This document shows positions 44,494 through 53,995 of a DNA stretch of 64,000 nucleotides, piece by piece. Under the pieces are notes generated by a model. It was not told the origin of the DNA. It ran no database searches and was given only the letters and a program-made list of their open reading frames with translations. The stretch comes from Porticoccaceae bacterium. Its GTDB lineage: Bacteria; Pseudomonadota; Gammaproteobacteria; Pseudomonadales; Porticoccaceae. Location: the NCBI GenBank assembly GCA_018069525.1, contig JAGPUQ010000027.1, forward strand, positions 1 to 64,000. Direction: 5' to 3'. The translations under genes and the position numbers were made by a program. Each line of letters starts with the position of its first letter. Positions within the stretch are counted from its first letter, which is position 1.

Positions 44494-45604
44494 TATGACG
44501 ACTATGACCGCAACTAAAGGTCGTCTGAGCCGGTGCATCCTGATTGGATGCACCGCGCTTTTTGCCCACTGCGCCCTGGCAAACGAACCTGAGTTTGAAT
44601 TTGGCTATGGGCTGGGCTGGGACGACAATATTTTTTATTCCCCCTCTAACGAAACCGATGAACTATTTGGTGTTCTGGATTTGGGCTACAAGGATAAATT
44701 CCAGGCGGATGGTTCGCCCTGGACATTTAAAATTAACTCCGTTTATCAGGACAAACATTTTAATAATGAAGCCGATGCCCGCGATAAATTCTTTTCTGGA
44801 TTTATGGAACTCCGATTTAATAGCGAGCAAATCGATTACGGTATCTCCATTGATCCTCAGTACTCGCAATTCGTCACCAGCGATACCGACGGTGGGCTTA
44901 TCACGCCGGGGAAACAACGTATCTCCACATTAAAATCTCGAATTTTTTCTCAATTCAAAATAGGCGACGCTAGCTCTATAGAATTGGGGGCGATGTTCAA
45001 GACCAAAGATTACCGGGATTCTGACTCCGATTACGATAGCTGGATTTACGACATCAGCTTCCGAACCAGGTTAAGCGACACCTTGCGCTTGCGCGTTGGA
45101 GCGCTCGTCGAAGACAGAGAATACGACGACCGCTTTGCCAGAACTAACGCTGGCACCACCGTACTCGGCGAGACCGTTGAACAGACACGCACCACCGGCT
45201 TTACCAAAGTCACTTATCGGCCAGACAGCCTGCAAAAGTATTCTTTGAAAGTCTACTACCAGAACAACGAAGATGAATTTCAGGATTATCATAGCCGCGA
45301 CAAATTGAAAATTGTGGCACGCAGCCAATACGAGTGGAATAATGGCATCGTACTGGACACGGCTTTCAAGCTGGGCAATAAGGACTACGACGAGCAAATC
45401 AGTGATAGCGGCAGTTCTTTGGAAGACGACAAATACTCAATTGACCTTGAGCTTGACGTGCCTTTACAGCGATATTTGCGCTCCCCCACCTGGGAGGGAT
45501 GGAGAGGCCTCGCAGTGCTAGAGTACAAAGAATATGATTCTGGTTTAAGTCAACGAGAATACGAAAGAACCAGCGTATCCCTTGGGCTACACAAATCTTT
45601 TTGA
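44486..45604 (+). CDS. Outer membrane beta-barrel protein of unknown function
   Basis: About 372 aa with a signal peptide (RLSRCILIGCTALFAHCALA before NEPEFEF). The rest is a regular series of amphipathic strands rich in Tyr, Asp and aromatic residues (FGYGLGWDDNIFYSP; LRLRVGALVEDREYDD; KYSLKVYYQNNEDEFQ), ending in HKSF with terminal Phe, as in outer-membrane barrels. It resembles putative porin/exopolysaccharide-associated barrels, but no specific family can be named. The frame begins with GTG at 44483; I take the ATG at 44486, inside the end of the upstream gene. The membrane-protein gene follows after 16 bp. Confidence 0.82.
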   Translation: MSNMTTMTATKGRLSRCILIGCTALFAHCALANEPEFEFGYGLGWDDNIFYSPSNETDELFGVLDLGYKDKFQADGSPWTFKINSVYQDKHFNNEADARDKFFSGFMELRFNSEQIDYGISIDPQYSQFVTSDTDGGLITPGKQRISTLKSRIFSQFKIGDASSIELGAMFKTKDYRDSDSDYDSWIYDISFRTRLSDTLRLRVGALVEDREYDDRFARTNAGTTVLGETVEQTRTTGFTKVTYRPDSLQKYSLKVYYQNNEDEFQDYHSRDKLKIVARSQYEWNNGIVLDTAFKLGNKDYDEQISDSGSSLEDDKYSIDLELDVPLQRYLRSPTWEGWRGLAVLEYKEYDSGLSQREYERTSVSLGLHKSF

Positions 45605-45620
45605 TCGGGCCTAAAACGCC

Positions 45621-46400
45621 TTGAATCAAGCAGAGCAACACAGCGGGGCCATCTTATCCATAGACGGCCCCGCTTTTACCAAACGCATTATTATTGCCTG
45701 CATTAGCATAGAGCTGATTCTGGTGATACTCGACCTCAGTTTAAATTACTCGCGCCTGATCGACGCCTCCTCAATCCGAAAAATTTTTAATCTGGCCCAC
45801 GAGCAAAGCCTCGGCACCTGGTTTTCAGTATTACAAATGGCTGCTGTTGGCTTAACGCTACTGACACTGTTCGCCGTTCACTATCACCAAAGTGGCTTTC
45901 ACTCCGCCAAGGGCTGGGGAATTTTATCCAGCTTTTATCTTTATTTATCTGCCGATGACGCCGCTAAAATTCACGAGCGTGTGGGCAGCAGTGTAGCACG
46001 GGCTTTAGAGGAACCCGAGACGCTGTCCACCCTCGGCAACTGGCAAAGTCACTTCCCTTCCTATTCATGGCAATGGGTATTTGCACCGATCTTCGCGGCT
46101 ATGGGTTTGTATATCGCGTTGTTTCTCTGGAAAAAACTGCCAACCTGGAAACTTAAAATTATTTTATTTTCGGCATTTTCGTGCTGGGCGCTGGCCATTG
46201 GTATCGATTTTTTAGAGGGGCAGGAACGCTTATTCGAATATCTGGCGTCCGAGTGGGATGTTAAACCCTACACCGTTAGCCACCCTTTTCTGGTTGCCGA
46301 AGAATTTCTGGAGATGTTTGGTGCCACGCTGTTTTTATTCGTGTACTTAAAGTGTTTGACGGAGTCCTTAAGCAAGTACCAAAAAATAGTTTTTGATTAA
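45621..46400 (+). CDS. Unrecognised inner membrane protein with SADDAAKIHE motif
   Basis: 259 aa with about six membrane segments: IIIACISIELILVILDL, FSVLQMAAVGLTLLTLFA, WGILSSFYLYLSADD, WVFAPIFAAMGLYIALFLW, IILFSAFSCWALAIGIDFL and MFGATLFLFVYL. Charged residues sit in or beside helices in a way that suggests a site: SADDAAKIHERVG and VAEEFLEMFG. The start is TTG at 45621. No family is recognised. It is probably the third gene of the DDQS cassette. Confidence 0.75.
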   Translation: MNQAEQHSGAILSIDGPAFTKRIIIACISIELILVILDLSLNYSRLIDASSIRKIFNLAHEQSLGTWFSVLQMAAVGLTLLTLFAVHYHQSGFHSAKGWGILSSFYLYLSADDAAKIHERVGSSVARALEEPETLSTLGNWQSHFPSYSWQWVFAPIFAAMGLYIALFLWKKLPTWKLKIILFSAFSCWALAIGIDFLEGQERLFEYLASEWDVKPYTVSHPFLVAEEFLEMFGATLFLFVYLKCLTESLSKYQKIVFD

Positions 46401-46428
46401 AAAATATTTTATTGTCAGAAAAAAGAAT

Positions 46429-46761
46429 TTAATAAAAAATCCTCAATAAAAAATACACCACTCCAGCCACGATCACAAATTTAACCAGACCACCGACGAA
46501 CGAAGTAGAACCCATAGCCACCACGCGATTATTGCGCGTGGAACGCAATTGAGTATCCGTGTCGGCATGCTCGGCACCTTCCCCGTGACGATGACTGGGG
46601 ATCGCTTCCGAATCGCGCTGATAAGCCGGCCCACGACCGTAAGCATCGATAATATCTTTTGCCTGTTTTAAACCCATGCCGGTTTCTCGACGCAATCGTT
46701 TTATCGCGCTGACCTTGCGACCTCGCTCAATGTCCCGCTTAACCGCTTCAGATAGTTCCAT
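46429..46761 (-). CDS. L7/L12 C-terminal-domain-like protein with membrane tail
   Basis: 110 aa. The N-terminal 45 residues match the ribosomal L7/L12 C-terminal fold: KVSAIKRLRRETGMGLKQAKDIIDAYG. A variable Ser/His-rich linker follows, then a C-terminal membrane segment (VKFVIVAGVVYFLLRIFY). It is too short and lacks the L7/L12 hinge, so it is not the ribosomal stalk protein. Similar small proteins occur in other gammaproteobacteria with no known role. Confidence 0.82.
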   Translation of the reverse strand: MELSEAVKRDIERGRKVSAIKRLRRETGMGLKQAKDIIDAYGRGPAYQRDSEAIPSHRHGEGAEHADTDTQLRSTRNNRVVAMGSTSFVGGLVKFVIVAGVVYFLLRIFY

Positions 46762-46788
46762 TACGTTTCTCTAATATTATCGATGTGT

Positions 46789-46844
46789 TTATCTACTTTA
46801 AATGCTGCGCCTCAAATACTGCACCTTAAATGTAGCACTTTAAA
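46789..46844. repeat. 14-bp tandem repeat, four copies
   Basis: TTATCTACTTTAAA, TGCTGCGCCTCAAA, TACTGCACCTTAAA and TGTAGCACTTTAAA are consecutive between the L7/L12-like gene and the LLM gene. Confidence 0.8.
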
Positions 46845-46934
46845 CTAGCCACTCATTATCGCCTAAACCTGGTTTGCACGGTTTTCGAGCCCGCGCTATA
46901 GTTTACTCATCCTGGGAACTTGATATCGATAACA

Positions 46935-46986
46935 GTCTACAACAACAATCTATAACAACTGTCTATAACAACCGTCTATAACGAAA
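46935..46986. repeat. 13-bp tandem repeat, four copies
   Basis: GTCTACAACAACA, ATCTATAACAACT, GTCTATAACAACC and GTCTATAACGAAA are consecutive, just before the start of the LLM gene; the last copy merges into its AAAGG ribosome-binding site. Confidence 0.9.
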
Positions 46987-46999
46987 GAAAGGCGTAACC

Positions 47000-48277
47000 A
47001 TGAAACTGATGTATTTCCATCTGATGCCCTACATGGATCTTCCGGAGGATTTTGCCGAAAAGCATGAATCCGTCTGGGTCGACGTGGATTCCAAACTTTT
47101 CGACCCACGCAAAGCCCACCATATGTATCACGACTTTATCAGCGAACTCGAACACGCCGACGCCGTGGGTTTCGACGCCATTTGCGTTAACGAACACCAC
47201 TCCAACGCCTACGGCATGATGCCCTCGCCCAACTTGCTGGCCTCAACCCTGGCGCGTTCCACCAAAGATGCCGCCATTTGCGTGATGGGTAACTCCCTGG
47301 CCCTGTATAACCCACCCACCCGCGTCGCCGAAGAATTCGCCATGCTCGATTGCCTTTCCGGCGGTCGTTTAATCGCTGGGTTCCCGGTCGGTACGCCGAT
47401 GGACACCTGCTACGCCTACGGACAAAACCCCAGCCAGTTGCGCCAGCGTTATCACGAAGCCCACGATCTGATTATGCGCACCTGGACAGAAACCGAACCC
47501 TTTTCCTTTAATGGCCGCTTCAATCAACAACGCTACGTCAATCCCTGGCCCCGCCCTTTACAGGCACCCCATCCTCCAGTATGGATTCCCGGCGGCGGCG
47601 CGGTGGAAACCTGGCGCTGGTGTGCCGATGTGGATTACGTTTACGCTTATTTATCCTACTACGGTTATCTGGCCGGGCAAGCCACCATGCGAGGTTTCTG
47701 GGAAGAAATGGAAAATCTCGGCAAGGAACCCAATCCCTTCCGCGCCGCGTTTTTACAATTTGTTGGCGTCGCCGAAACCGAGCAGGAAGCCCTCGATTTA
47801 TATCGCGAACCCGCCGAGTATTTTTACAATCGCTCCTTAAAAGTATCACCGAAATACGTGGCTCCCCCCGGTTATATGACCGAAGCCACCCTGCGCGCAC
47901 GAGCACAATCGCAAGTCGCTAAACTCGCCGGGCAAACCTCGGGGGCCGATGCCGCCGGTGCCGGCGCCGCTAAAATAGAAGGCGGCGGTGGCCCGCCCAG
48001 CTTTGAAGAAATGGTCGAAAAAGGTTTTGTGGTGATTGGCTCGCCAGACCAGGTTGCCGAAAAACTCACCACTGCTATCAAAGATTTACACTTCGGCAAT
48101 CTGATGGTGCTACTGCAATACGGCAATATGAAACGCGACCTCGCCACCTATAACACCGACATGTTTGCCAAACATGTACGCCCACAAATCGAAGGTATTT
48201 TTGAAGATGAGTGGGAGCACCACTGGTGGCCGAAACCCATGCCGGTAGCAGAACGCGCCACGGAGGATCGCTCATGA
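47000..48277 (+). CDS. LLM-class flavin-dependent oxidoreductase (luciferase-like)
   Basis: 425-aa TIM-barrel flavoprotein of the bacterial luciferase-like superfamily. HADAVGFDAICVNEHHSNAYG, PSPNLLASTLARSTKDAAICVMGN and GGRLIAGFPVGTPMD are typical active-site and flavin regions. An internal Gly/Ala-rich loop (TSGADAAGAGAAKIEGGGG) is unusual. The substrate is unknown. It overlaps a following alpha/beta hydrolase gene by ATGA, so the two probably act in one pathway, for example oxygenation followed by hydrolysis. Confidence 0.92.
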   Translation: MKLMYFHLMPYMDLPEDFAEKHESVWVDVDSKLFDPRKAHHMYHDFISELEHADAVGFDAICVNEHHSNAYGMMPSPNLLASTLARSTKDAAICVMGNSLALYNPPTRVAEEFAMLDCLSGGRLIAGFPVGTPMDTCYAYGQNPSQLRQRYHEAHDLIMRTWTETEPFSFNGRFNQQRYVNPWPRPLQAPHPPVWIPGGGAVETWRWCADVDYVYAYLSYYGYLAGQATMRGFWEEMENLGKEPNPFRAAFLQFVGVAETEQEALDLYREPAEYFYNRSLKVSPKYVAPPGYMTEATLRARAQSQVAKLAGQTSGADAAGAGAAKIEGGGGPPSFEEMVEKGFVVIGSPDQVAEKLTTAIKDLHFGNLMVLLQYGNMKRDLATYNTDMFAKHVRPQIEGIFEDEWEHHWWPKPMPVAERATEDRS

Positions 48278-49092
48278 GTGATTCAGCGAACTCAAATGGA
48301 CTTAAAACCAGCACCGTTATGGTTAACGGCGCCGAGCATCGCGTCTGGGAGAAAGGCTCCGGCAAAGCCCTCGGGTTTCTACCGGGCATTGGCGGACGGC
48401 CCAAATGGTTACCGCTATTTGACACACTGGCGGAGCACCATCGAGTTATCGTACCGTCCCTGCCGGGCTTTCCTGGCGCTGATCCCAGCCACTTATCCAT
48501 CGACGACAATTCCGACTGGGTTTGCGCCTGCCTGGATTTAATCGAACAAGCCGGACTCAGCGGTGCCGATATGATTGGCGCCTGTCTCGGTGGTAGCTTG
48601 CTGGCCGACGTGGCCGCCCACTCGCCCGCTAGCGTGGGACGTTTAGCCTTAATCGCGCCTTTTGGTTTGTACCGCAATGCCGAACCACTACCGGATTTTT
48701 TTGCGCAAATTTTTCCCGAACAGAAAAAATTATTATGTCACCGCGACGGCGCTTTCGATAAAGCCTTTGCCGCGCCTGAAGATTCAAGCGACCATTCAAT
48801 TGACAAGGAAGAATGGGACATCCTGCGCTATCGCGGTATGGAAGCCGCGGCGCGTTATCTTTGGCCCTTCGGAGATCGCGGTTTAGAAAAACGCCTGCAT
48901 CGCGTCACCCAGGACACCTTATTGGTGTGGGGAAAGGAGGATCGCATTATTCCACCCTCCTACGCCGAAGCCTTTGCTGAAGGTATTGCTGGCACTACTC
49001 AGATAGAGTTGATCGATAACGCAGGGCATCTGGCCGACGTTGATCAGCCAGATGCGGTGGCGAAAGTATTATTAAAATATTTTAATGTCTAA
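48274..49092 (+). CDS. Alpha/beta hydrolase
   Basis: 272 aa. The nucleophile elbow appears as MIGACLGGSLLAD (a G-x-C-x-G elbow, so Cys occupies the nucleophile position). The oxyanion region is GFLPGIGGRPKW, the acid is in LLVWGKEDRIIPPSYAEAF, and His is in LIDNAGHLADVDQPD. The ATG at 48274 has GGAGGA upstream and overlaps the LLM stop (ATGA). The longer frame from 48211 is not needed. Substrate unknown; presumably acts on the product of the LLM enzyme. Confidence 0.9.
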   Translation: MSDSANSNGLKTSTVMVNGAEHRVWEKGSGKALGFLPGIGGRPKWLPLFDTLAEHHRVIVPSLPGFPGADPSHLSIDDNSDWVCACLDLIEQAGLSGADMIGACLGGSLLADVAAHSPASVGRLALIAPFGLYRNAEPLPDFFAQIFPEQKKLLCHRDGAFDKAFAAPEDSSDHSIDKEEWDILRYRGMEAAARYLWPFGDRGLEKRLHRVTQDTLLVWGKEDRIIPPSYAEAFAEGIAGTTQIELIDNAGHLADVDQPDAVAKVLLKYFNV

Positions 49093-49134
49093 CTTTTAGA
49101 TCGTGGCTTTTAGATAGCGCCTTGATAAGCGCTA
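49093..49134. repeat. 14-bp tandem repeat, two clear copies and one decayed
   Basis: CTTTTAGATCGTGG, CTTTTAGATAGCGC and CTTGATAAGCGCTA fill the short convergent spacer between the hydrolase gene and rraA. Confidence 0.7.
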
Positions 49135-49139
49135 GAAAA

Positions 49140-49640
49140 TCACAAAGCCTTATTCGACACTACTACCCCATTGCTATCGGCATAGACATATTCACCGGGC
49201 GTAAAGGTTACGCCGCCAAAGGTGATGGGGATATTGTAATCACCAATGCCGCGCTTTTCGGTTTTAAGAGGAATCGCCGATAAGGCTTGAACGCCAAGTT
49301 CAAGTTCTGAGATAGCGCTGACGTCGCGAATACAGCCGTAAACAATCACGCCTTCCCATTGGTTTTTTACCGCAGCTTCGGCAATCATATCGCCCAGCAA
49401 GGCTCGGCGCAGTGAACCGCCACCATCGACCACCAGCACTTTACCTTTACCTGGAGTACCGAGATTTTCTTTTACCACAGAGTTGTCTTCGAAGCATTTA
49501 ACGGTGACAATTTCGCCACCGAAGGCTTCGCGCCCGCCAAAATTTGACAGCATGGGTTCTAGCACACGCACCAGGTCGGGGTGCTTGTCGCATAAGTCTG
49601 GGGTCAGGTCTGGATTTGAGATGGGGTTTACATCAGTCAT
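49140..49640 (-). CDS. rraA: RraA-family protein (RNase E regulator / HMG aldolase fold)
   Basis: 166 aa. The family core is [23 protein letters not shown] and [19 protein letters not shown], with [19 protein letters not shown] near the end. It carries the GDxxAxxA and GxIRD residues used for metal binding in the aldolase subgroup, so both the RNase E inhibitor and the aldolase function are possible. Short length favours the RraA group. Confidence 0.92.
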   Translation of the reverse strand: MTDVNPISNPDLTPDLCDKHPDLVRVLEPMLSNFGGREAFGGEIVTVKCFEDNSVVKENLGTPGKGKVLVVDGGGSLRRALLGDMIAEAAVKNQWEGVIVYGCIRDVSAISELELGVQALSAIPLKTEKRGIGDYNIPITFGGVTFTPGEYVYADSNGVVVSNKAL

Positions 49641-49771
49641 TACTTCGCTCCGAGCAAGCAGTAGGAAAGCCGCAAATTATACGGAAAAAACCCCGACGGT
49701 ATTGGTGTCATAATATCGGCTAAGCACCGCAGCATCAGCGCACCCAACTAACCTTGCCGCAAATCAGATTC

Positions 49772-51235
49772 ATGACCGATATCCAGGACTTCCCTTACTC
49801 AGTAAACACCGCGGCGCTGTTCGAAGCTATTCGACACTTGCCCGATCCGGTATGGCTGGACAGCGGCAAGCCGCGCTCACTGCAGGGGCGTTTTGATATT
49901 ATCAGTGCTGCCCCACTGCAAGTGTTGGAAAGCCGTGGGGGCAGCACCCTAACCAGCGGCCCCAATATCCCTTCGTCGCGCTCCCAGGAAAATCCCTTTG
50001 TGCTGGCCCAGCGCTTGCTCGACGAAATGACCGCGCAGCAGTACTCCGAAGTAAGTGGCGACCACAGCCCTCCCCTGCCCTTTACCGGCGGCTTAATCGG
50101 CAGCTTTGGCTATCAGGCGGGGAACAAGCGCTCTTCCACAGATGCGGCTTTGGATAAGGGCCTTACTGACATAGTCGATTTCCCGGATATGCGTCTCGGG
50201 TTTTACGCCTGGGCGCTGGTTACCAACCATCAAATTCGGCAGGCCTGGCTGGTGTTCCATCCGGCTTGCCCGGCAGCACTGAAAGCTGAGATAGAAACCT
50301 TAAGCAGCGACGCTGCAGCGGCACAGCACAAAGCCGGTAGTGACAAGACTAGCAGTGACTCCTCAAAGCTAGCGGGCTTTCATCTAACTAAGGACTTCAC
50401 CGCGTCTACGGATAAAGTAGCCTACCTCGACGCGGTAGCTCGTATTCAAGGTTATATCGCCGCCGGAGATTGCTACCAGGCAAATTACGCCCAACACTTT
50501 AGTGCCTCTTACGAAGGCGACCCCTGGCTTGCCTATCAGCACTTGCGCGACGTGCTGCCCTCGCCCTTTAGCGCCTATTTAGAGTGGAACAGGCTAGAGA
50601 GCAATGAGCTAGAGAAAGATAGACATGCGGTGTTGTGTTTATCCCCGGAGCGTTTTTTAAAAGTCGCCAACGGCAGTGTCGAAACCAAACCCATTAAAGG
50701 CACTATTCGCCGAGGGCAGACGGTGGCGGAGGACGAAGAAGCCGCGATCAGCTTACTCAACAGCAGTAAGGATCGCGCCGAAAATTTAATGATTGTGGAT
50801 TTACTGCGCAACGATTTGGGCAAAGCTTGTCACCCCGGAAGCATTCGCGTGCCCAAGCTGTTTGGGCTGGAGAGCTTCGCCAATGTTCACCACCTGGTGA
50901 GCACGATCACGGGGCAATTGCGGGAACAAGAAACCGCTTTAAGTCTGCTGGAACATTGCTTTCCTGGCGGTTCCATTACCGGTGCGCCGAAAAAGCGAGC
51001 GATGGAAGTGATTGCCGAACTGGAAACGCTAAATCGATCTTTATATTGCGGCAGCATTGGCTATGTTTCCACCAATGGCCGGATGGATACCAACATTGTG
51101 ATTCGAACTTTGTTGGCCGATGGCGAGCGCCTGCACTGCTGGGGCGGTGGCGGCATCGTCGCCGACTCCGACCCGGAAACCGAGTATCAGGAAAGCATTG
51201 CCAAAGTAGAGATTTTACTAAAGGCTTTAAAGTAG
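49772..51235 (+). CDS. pabB: Aminodeoxychorismate synthase component I
   Basis: Makes 4-amino-4-deoxychorismate from chorismate with PabA for folate synthesis. 487 aa. The chorismate-binding domain shows YIAAGDCYQANYAQHFSA, SPERFLKV, ETKPIKGTIRRG, IVDLLRNDLGKAC and CFPGGSITGAPKKRAMEVI, with the ending GGGGIVADSDPETEYQE. The Lys in PIKGT agrees with PabB rather than TrpE. The frame opens with a TTG at 49754; I prefer the ATG at 49772. pabC lies at the other end of the window. Confidence 0.95.
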   Translation: MTDIQDFPYSVNTAALFEAIRHLPDPVWLDSGKPRSLQGRFDIISAAPLQVLESRGGSTLTSGPNIPSSRSQENPFVLAQRLLDEMTAQQYSEVSGDHSPPLPFTGGLIGSFGYQAGNKRSSTDAALDKGLTDIVDFPDMRLGFYAWALVTNHQIRQAWLVFHPACPAALKAEIETLSSDAAAAQHKAGSDKTSSDSSKLAGFHLTKDFTASTDKVAYLDAVARIQGYIAAGDCYQANYAQHFSASYEGDPWLAYQHLRDVLPSPFSAYLEWNRLESNELEKDRHAVLCLSPERFLKVANGSVETKPIKGTIRRGQTVAEDEEAAISLLNSSKDRAENLMIVDLLRNDLGKACHPGSIRVPKLFGLESFANVHHLVSTITGQLREQETALSLLEHCFPGGSITGAPKKRAMEVIAELETLNRSLYCGSIGYVSTNGRMDTNIVIRTLLADGERLHCWGGGGIVADSDPETEYQESIAKVEILLKALK

Positions 51236-51248
51236 CAAGCTTAAGCGC

Positions 51249-51866
51249 TTACAGCGTTAGCTCCCGGTTACTGGCTTTAATAAACTCCCGCTTCAGATCA
51301 TCGTAACTATGCACGGCCGGGAATTGGGGAAATTCGGCAATCACATTGTCCGGTGCCATAAACAAAATTCCGGCATCGGCTTCGGCCAACATGGTGGTGT
51401 CGTTATAGGAATCACCCGCAGCAATAATGCGGTAATACAGGGTTTTTAACGCCAGTACCGCCTGCCGTTTGGGATTGACCTGACGCAATTTATAATCGAC
51501 CACCTTGCCATTTTTATCCACTTCCAGCTTGTGACACAGCAAGGTCGGAAAACCCAGTTGTCGCATTAAGGGCTGGGAAAACTCGTAAAAGGTGTCGGAC
51601 AAAATCACCACTTGAAAGCGTTCCCGCAACCAGTCGACAAATTCTACCGCCCCTTCCAGCGGGCTTAAGGTCTCGATGACCTCCTGAATTTCATTTAAAC
51701 CCAGACCGTGCTGATCGAGCAGTGCGAGACGCTGGCGCATCAACACATCGTAGTCGGGTATATCGCGGGTGGTCGCTCGCAATTCATCGATGCCAGTTTT
51801 TTCGGCAAAGGCGATCCAGATTTCAGGGATTAATACGCCTTCCAGATCAAGGCACGCGATTTCCAC
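51249..51866 (-). CDS. thrH: ThrH: phosphoserine phosphatase / homoserine phosphotransferase
   Basis: 205-aa HAD-superfamily enzyme typical of Pseudomonas relatives. The nucleophile motif is CLDLEGVLIPEIW (DLEG), motif II lies in VVILSDTFYEF, and motif III in AAGDSYNDTTML with the acidic pair. It dephosphorylates phosphoserine or passes the phosphate to homoserine. It ends 13 bp from the convergent pabB. Confidence 0.95.
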   Translation of the reverse strand: MEIACLDLEGVLIPEIWIAFAEKTGIDELRATTRDIPDYDVLMRQRLALLDQHGLGLNEIQEVIETLSPLEGAVEFVDWLRERFQVVILSDTFYEFSQPLMRQLGFPTLLCHKLEVDKNGKVVDYKLRQVNPKRQAVLALKTLYYRIIAAGDSYNDTTMLAEADAGILFMAPDNVIAEFPQFPAVHSYDDLKREFIKASNRELTL

Positions 51867-51986
51867 AAATTGTCTCCAGAAGATAAAAAAACGGACGCTA
51901 CTTTAAGACTTCAAAGCTTCACTAGCAATAGCAGTAGCAATACCGGCAAGGGCTTAAAGATAAATATCTGCATATTCTCGACTCCA

Positions 51987-53057
<1,071 letters not shown>

Positions 53058-53080
53058 TTATTAAGCCCGGTTCAACCTTA

Positions 53081-53995
53081 TTAGTCCTTGGTTTTAAGTG
53101 TATCGTTGACCACACCATGGGGAACATGGCCGGTCGCGACATGGGAGCTGGCGGATTCGCAATGCTGCTGTTGATCATCAAAGAACACGTCGGCACCGTA
53201 GGATTTAAGAAACTCTCCTTTGTCGAGACCACCTAAAAATAGCGACTCGTCAATACGAATATTCCACTCTCGCAAGGTACGCACCACCCGCTCGTGAGCA
53301 GGTGCGGAGCGCGCCGTCACCAGCGCGGTACGAATAGGGCCTGTTTCGGGGGGGAATTCTGCCTGCAAGCGGTGTAAGGTTTGCAAAAAGTTTTTAAAGG
53401 GGCCGCCGCTCAGTGCTTGTTTTGCCGACTCCTGCTCACTGCGGGCAAAAGCCTCCAGGCCCTGTTGCTGATAGATTTTTTCCGCCTCATCGGAAAACAG
53501 CACGGCATCGCCATCGAAAGCGAAACGCAATTCATCGCTGTCCTCGCTACTTTTCCCGGAGGGGAGCAAAGTCGCCGCGGCAAAACCATTGCTCAAGGCA
53601 TTGCGAACATCGTCAGCGTGGGTGGACAAAAATAAATCACAACCGAAGGCGCTCACGTAGCGATAGGGACTACTGCCACCACAAAACGCGGCGCGACTGA
53701 TATCGAGCCCGTAGTGCTGGATGGAGTTAAAAATGCGCAGTCCGGTGTCGGCGGAATTGCGCGACAGCAAAATCACTTCAACCCGGGTATCCCCCGGCAA
53801 CTTGTCGTTGATGCGCAGTAATTTTTGTACCAGGGGAAAGGCTTCTCCGGGCTTGAGGGCTTCGTCTTCGTGCTCGATTTGGTAGCGCGAATAGGCTTCG
53901 AGGCCTTCGCTCTGGAATATTTCGTGGCTTTCGCTCAGGTCAAACAGTACCCGCGAGGAAATCGCGATCACCAGTTTATCGGACAGGTTTTTCAT
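53081..53995 (-). CDS. 5'-nucleotidase (cytosolic 5'-nucleotidase I-like)
   Basis: 304 aa of the NT5C1-like family seen in many gammaproteobacteria. It shows LVIAISSRVLFDLSESHEIF at the start, VILLSRNSADTGLRIFNSIQHYGLD in the middle, FAFDGDAVLFSDEAEKIYQQQGL and ALVTARSAPAHERVVRTLREW, then LGGLDKGEFLKSYGADVFFDDQ. The acidic DGD site fits a HAD-like phosphatase. It overlaps the AGCS symporter stop by four bases, an odd but tight pairing. Confidence 0.88.
   Translation of the reverse strand: MKNLSDKLVIAISSRVLFDLSESHEIFQSEGLEAYSRYQIEHEDEALKPGEAFPLVQKLLRINDKLPGDTRVEVILLSRNSADTGLRIFNSIQHYGLDISRAAFCGGSSPYRYVSAFGCDLFLSTHADDVRNALSNGFAAATLLPSGKSSEDSDELRFAFDGDAVLFSDEAEKIYQQQGLEAFARSEQESAKQALSGGPFKNFLQTLHRLQAEFPPETGPIRTALVTARSAPAHERVVRTLREWNIRIDESLFLGGLDKGEFLKSYGADVFFDDQQQHCESASSHVATGHVPHGVVNDTLKTKD

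Noticed and set aside
44132-44569. Minus-strand His/Arg/Thr-rich repeat frame
   Set aside because: Antisense shadow of the DDQS repeats, with no start context.
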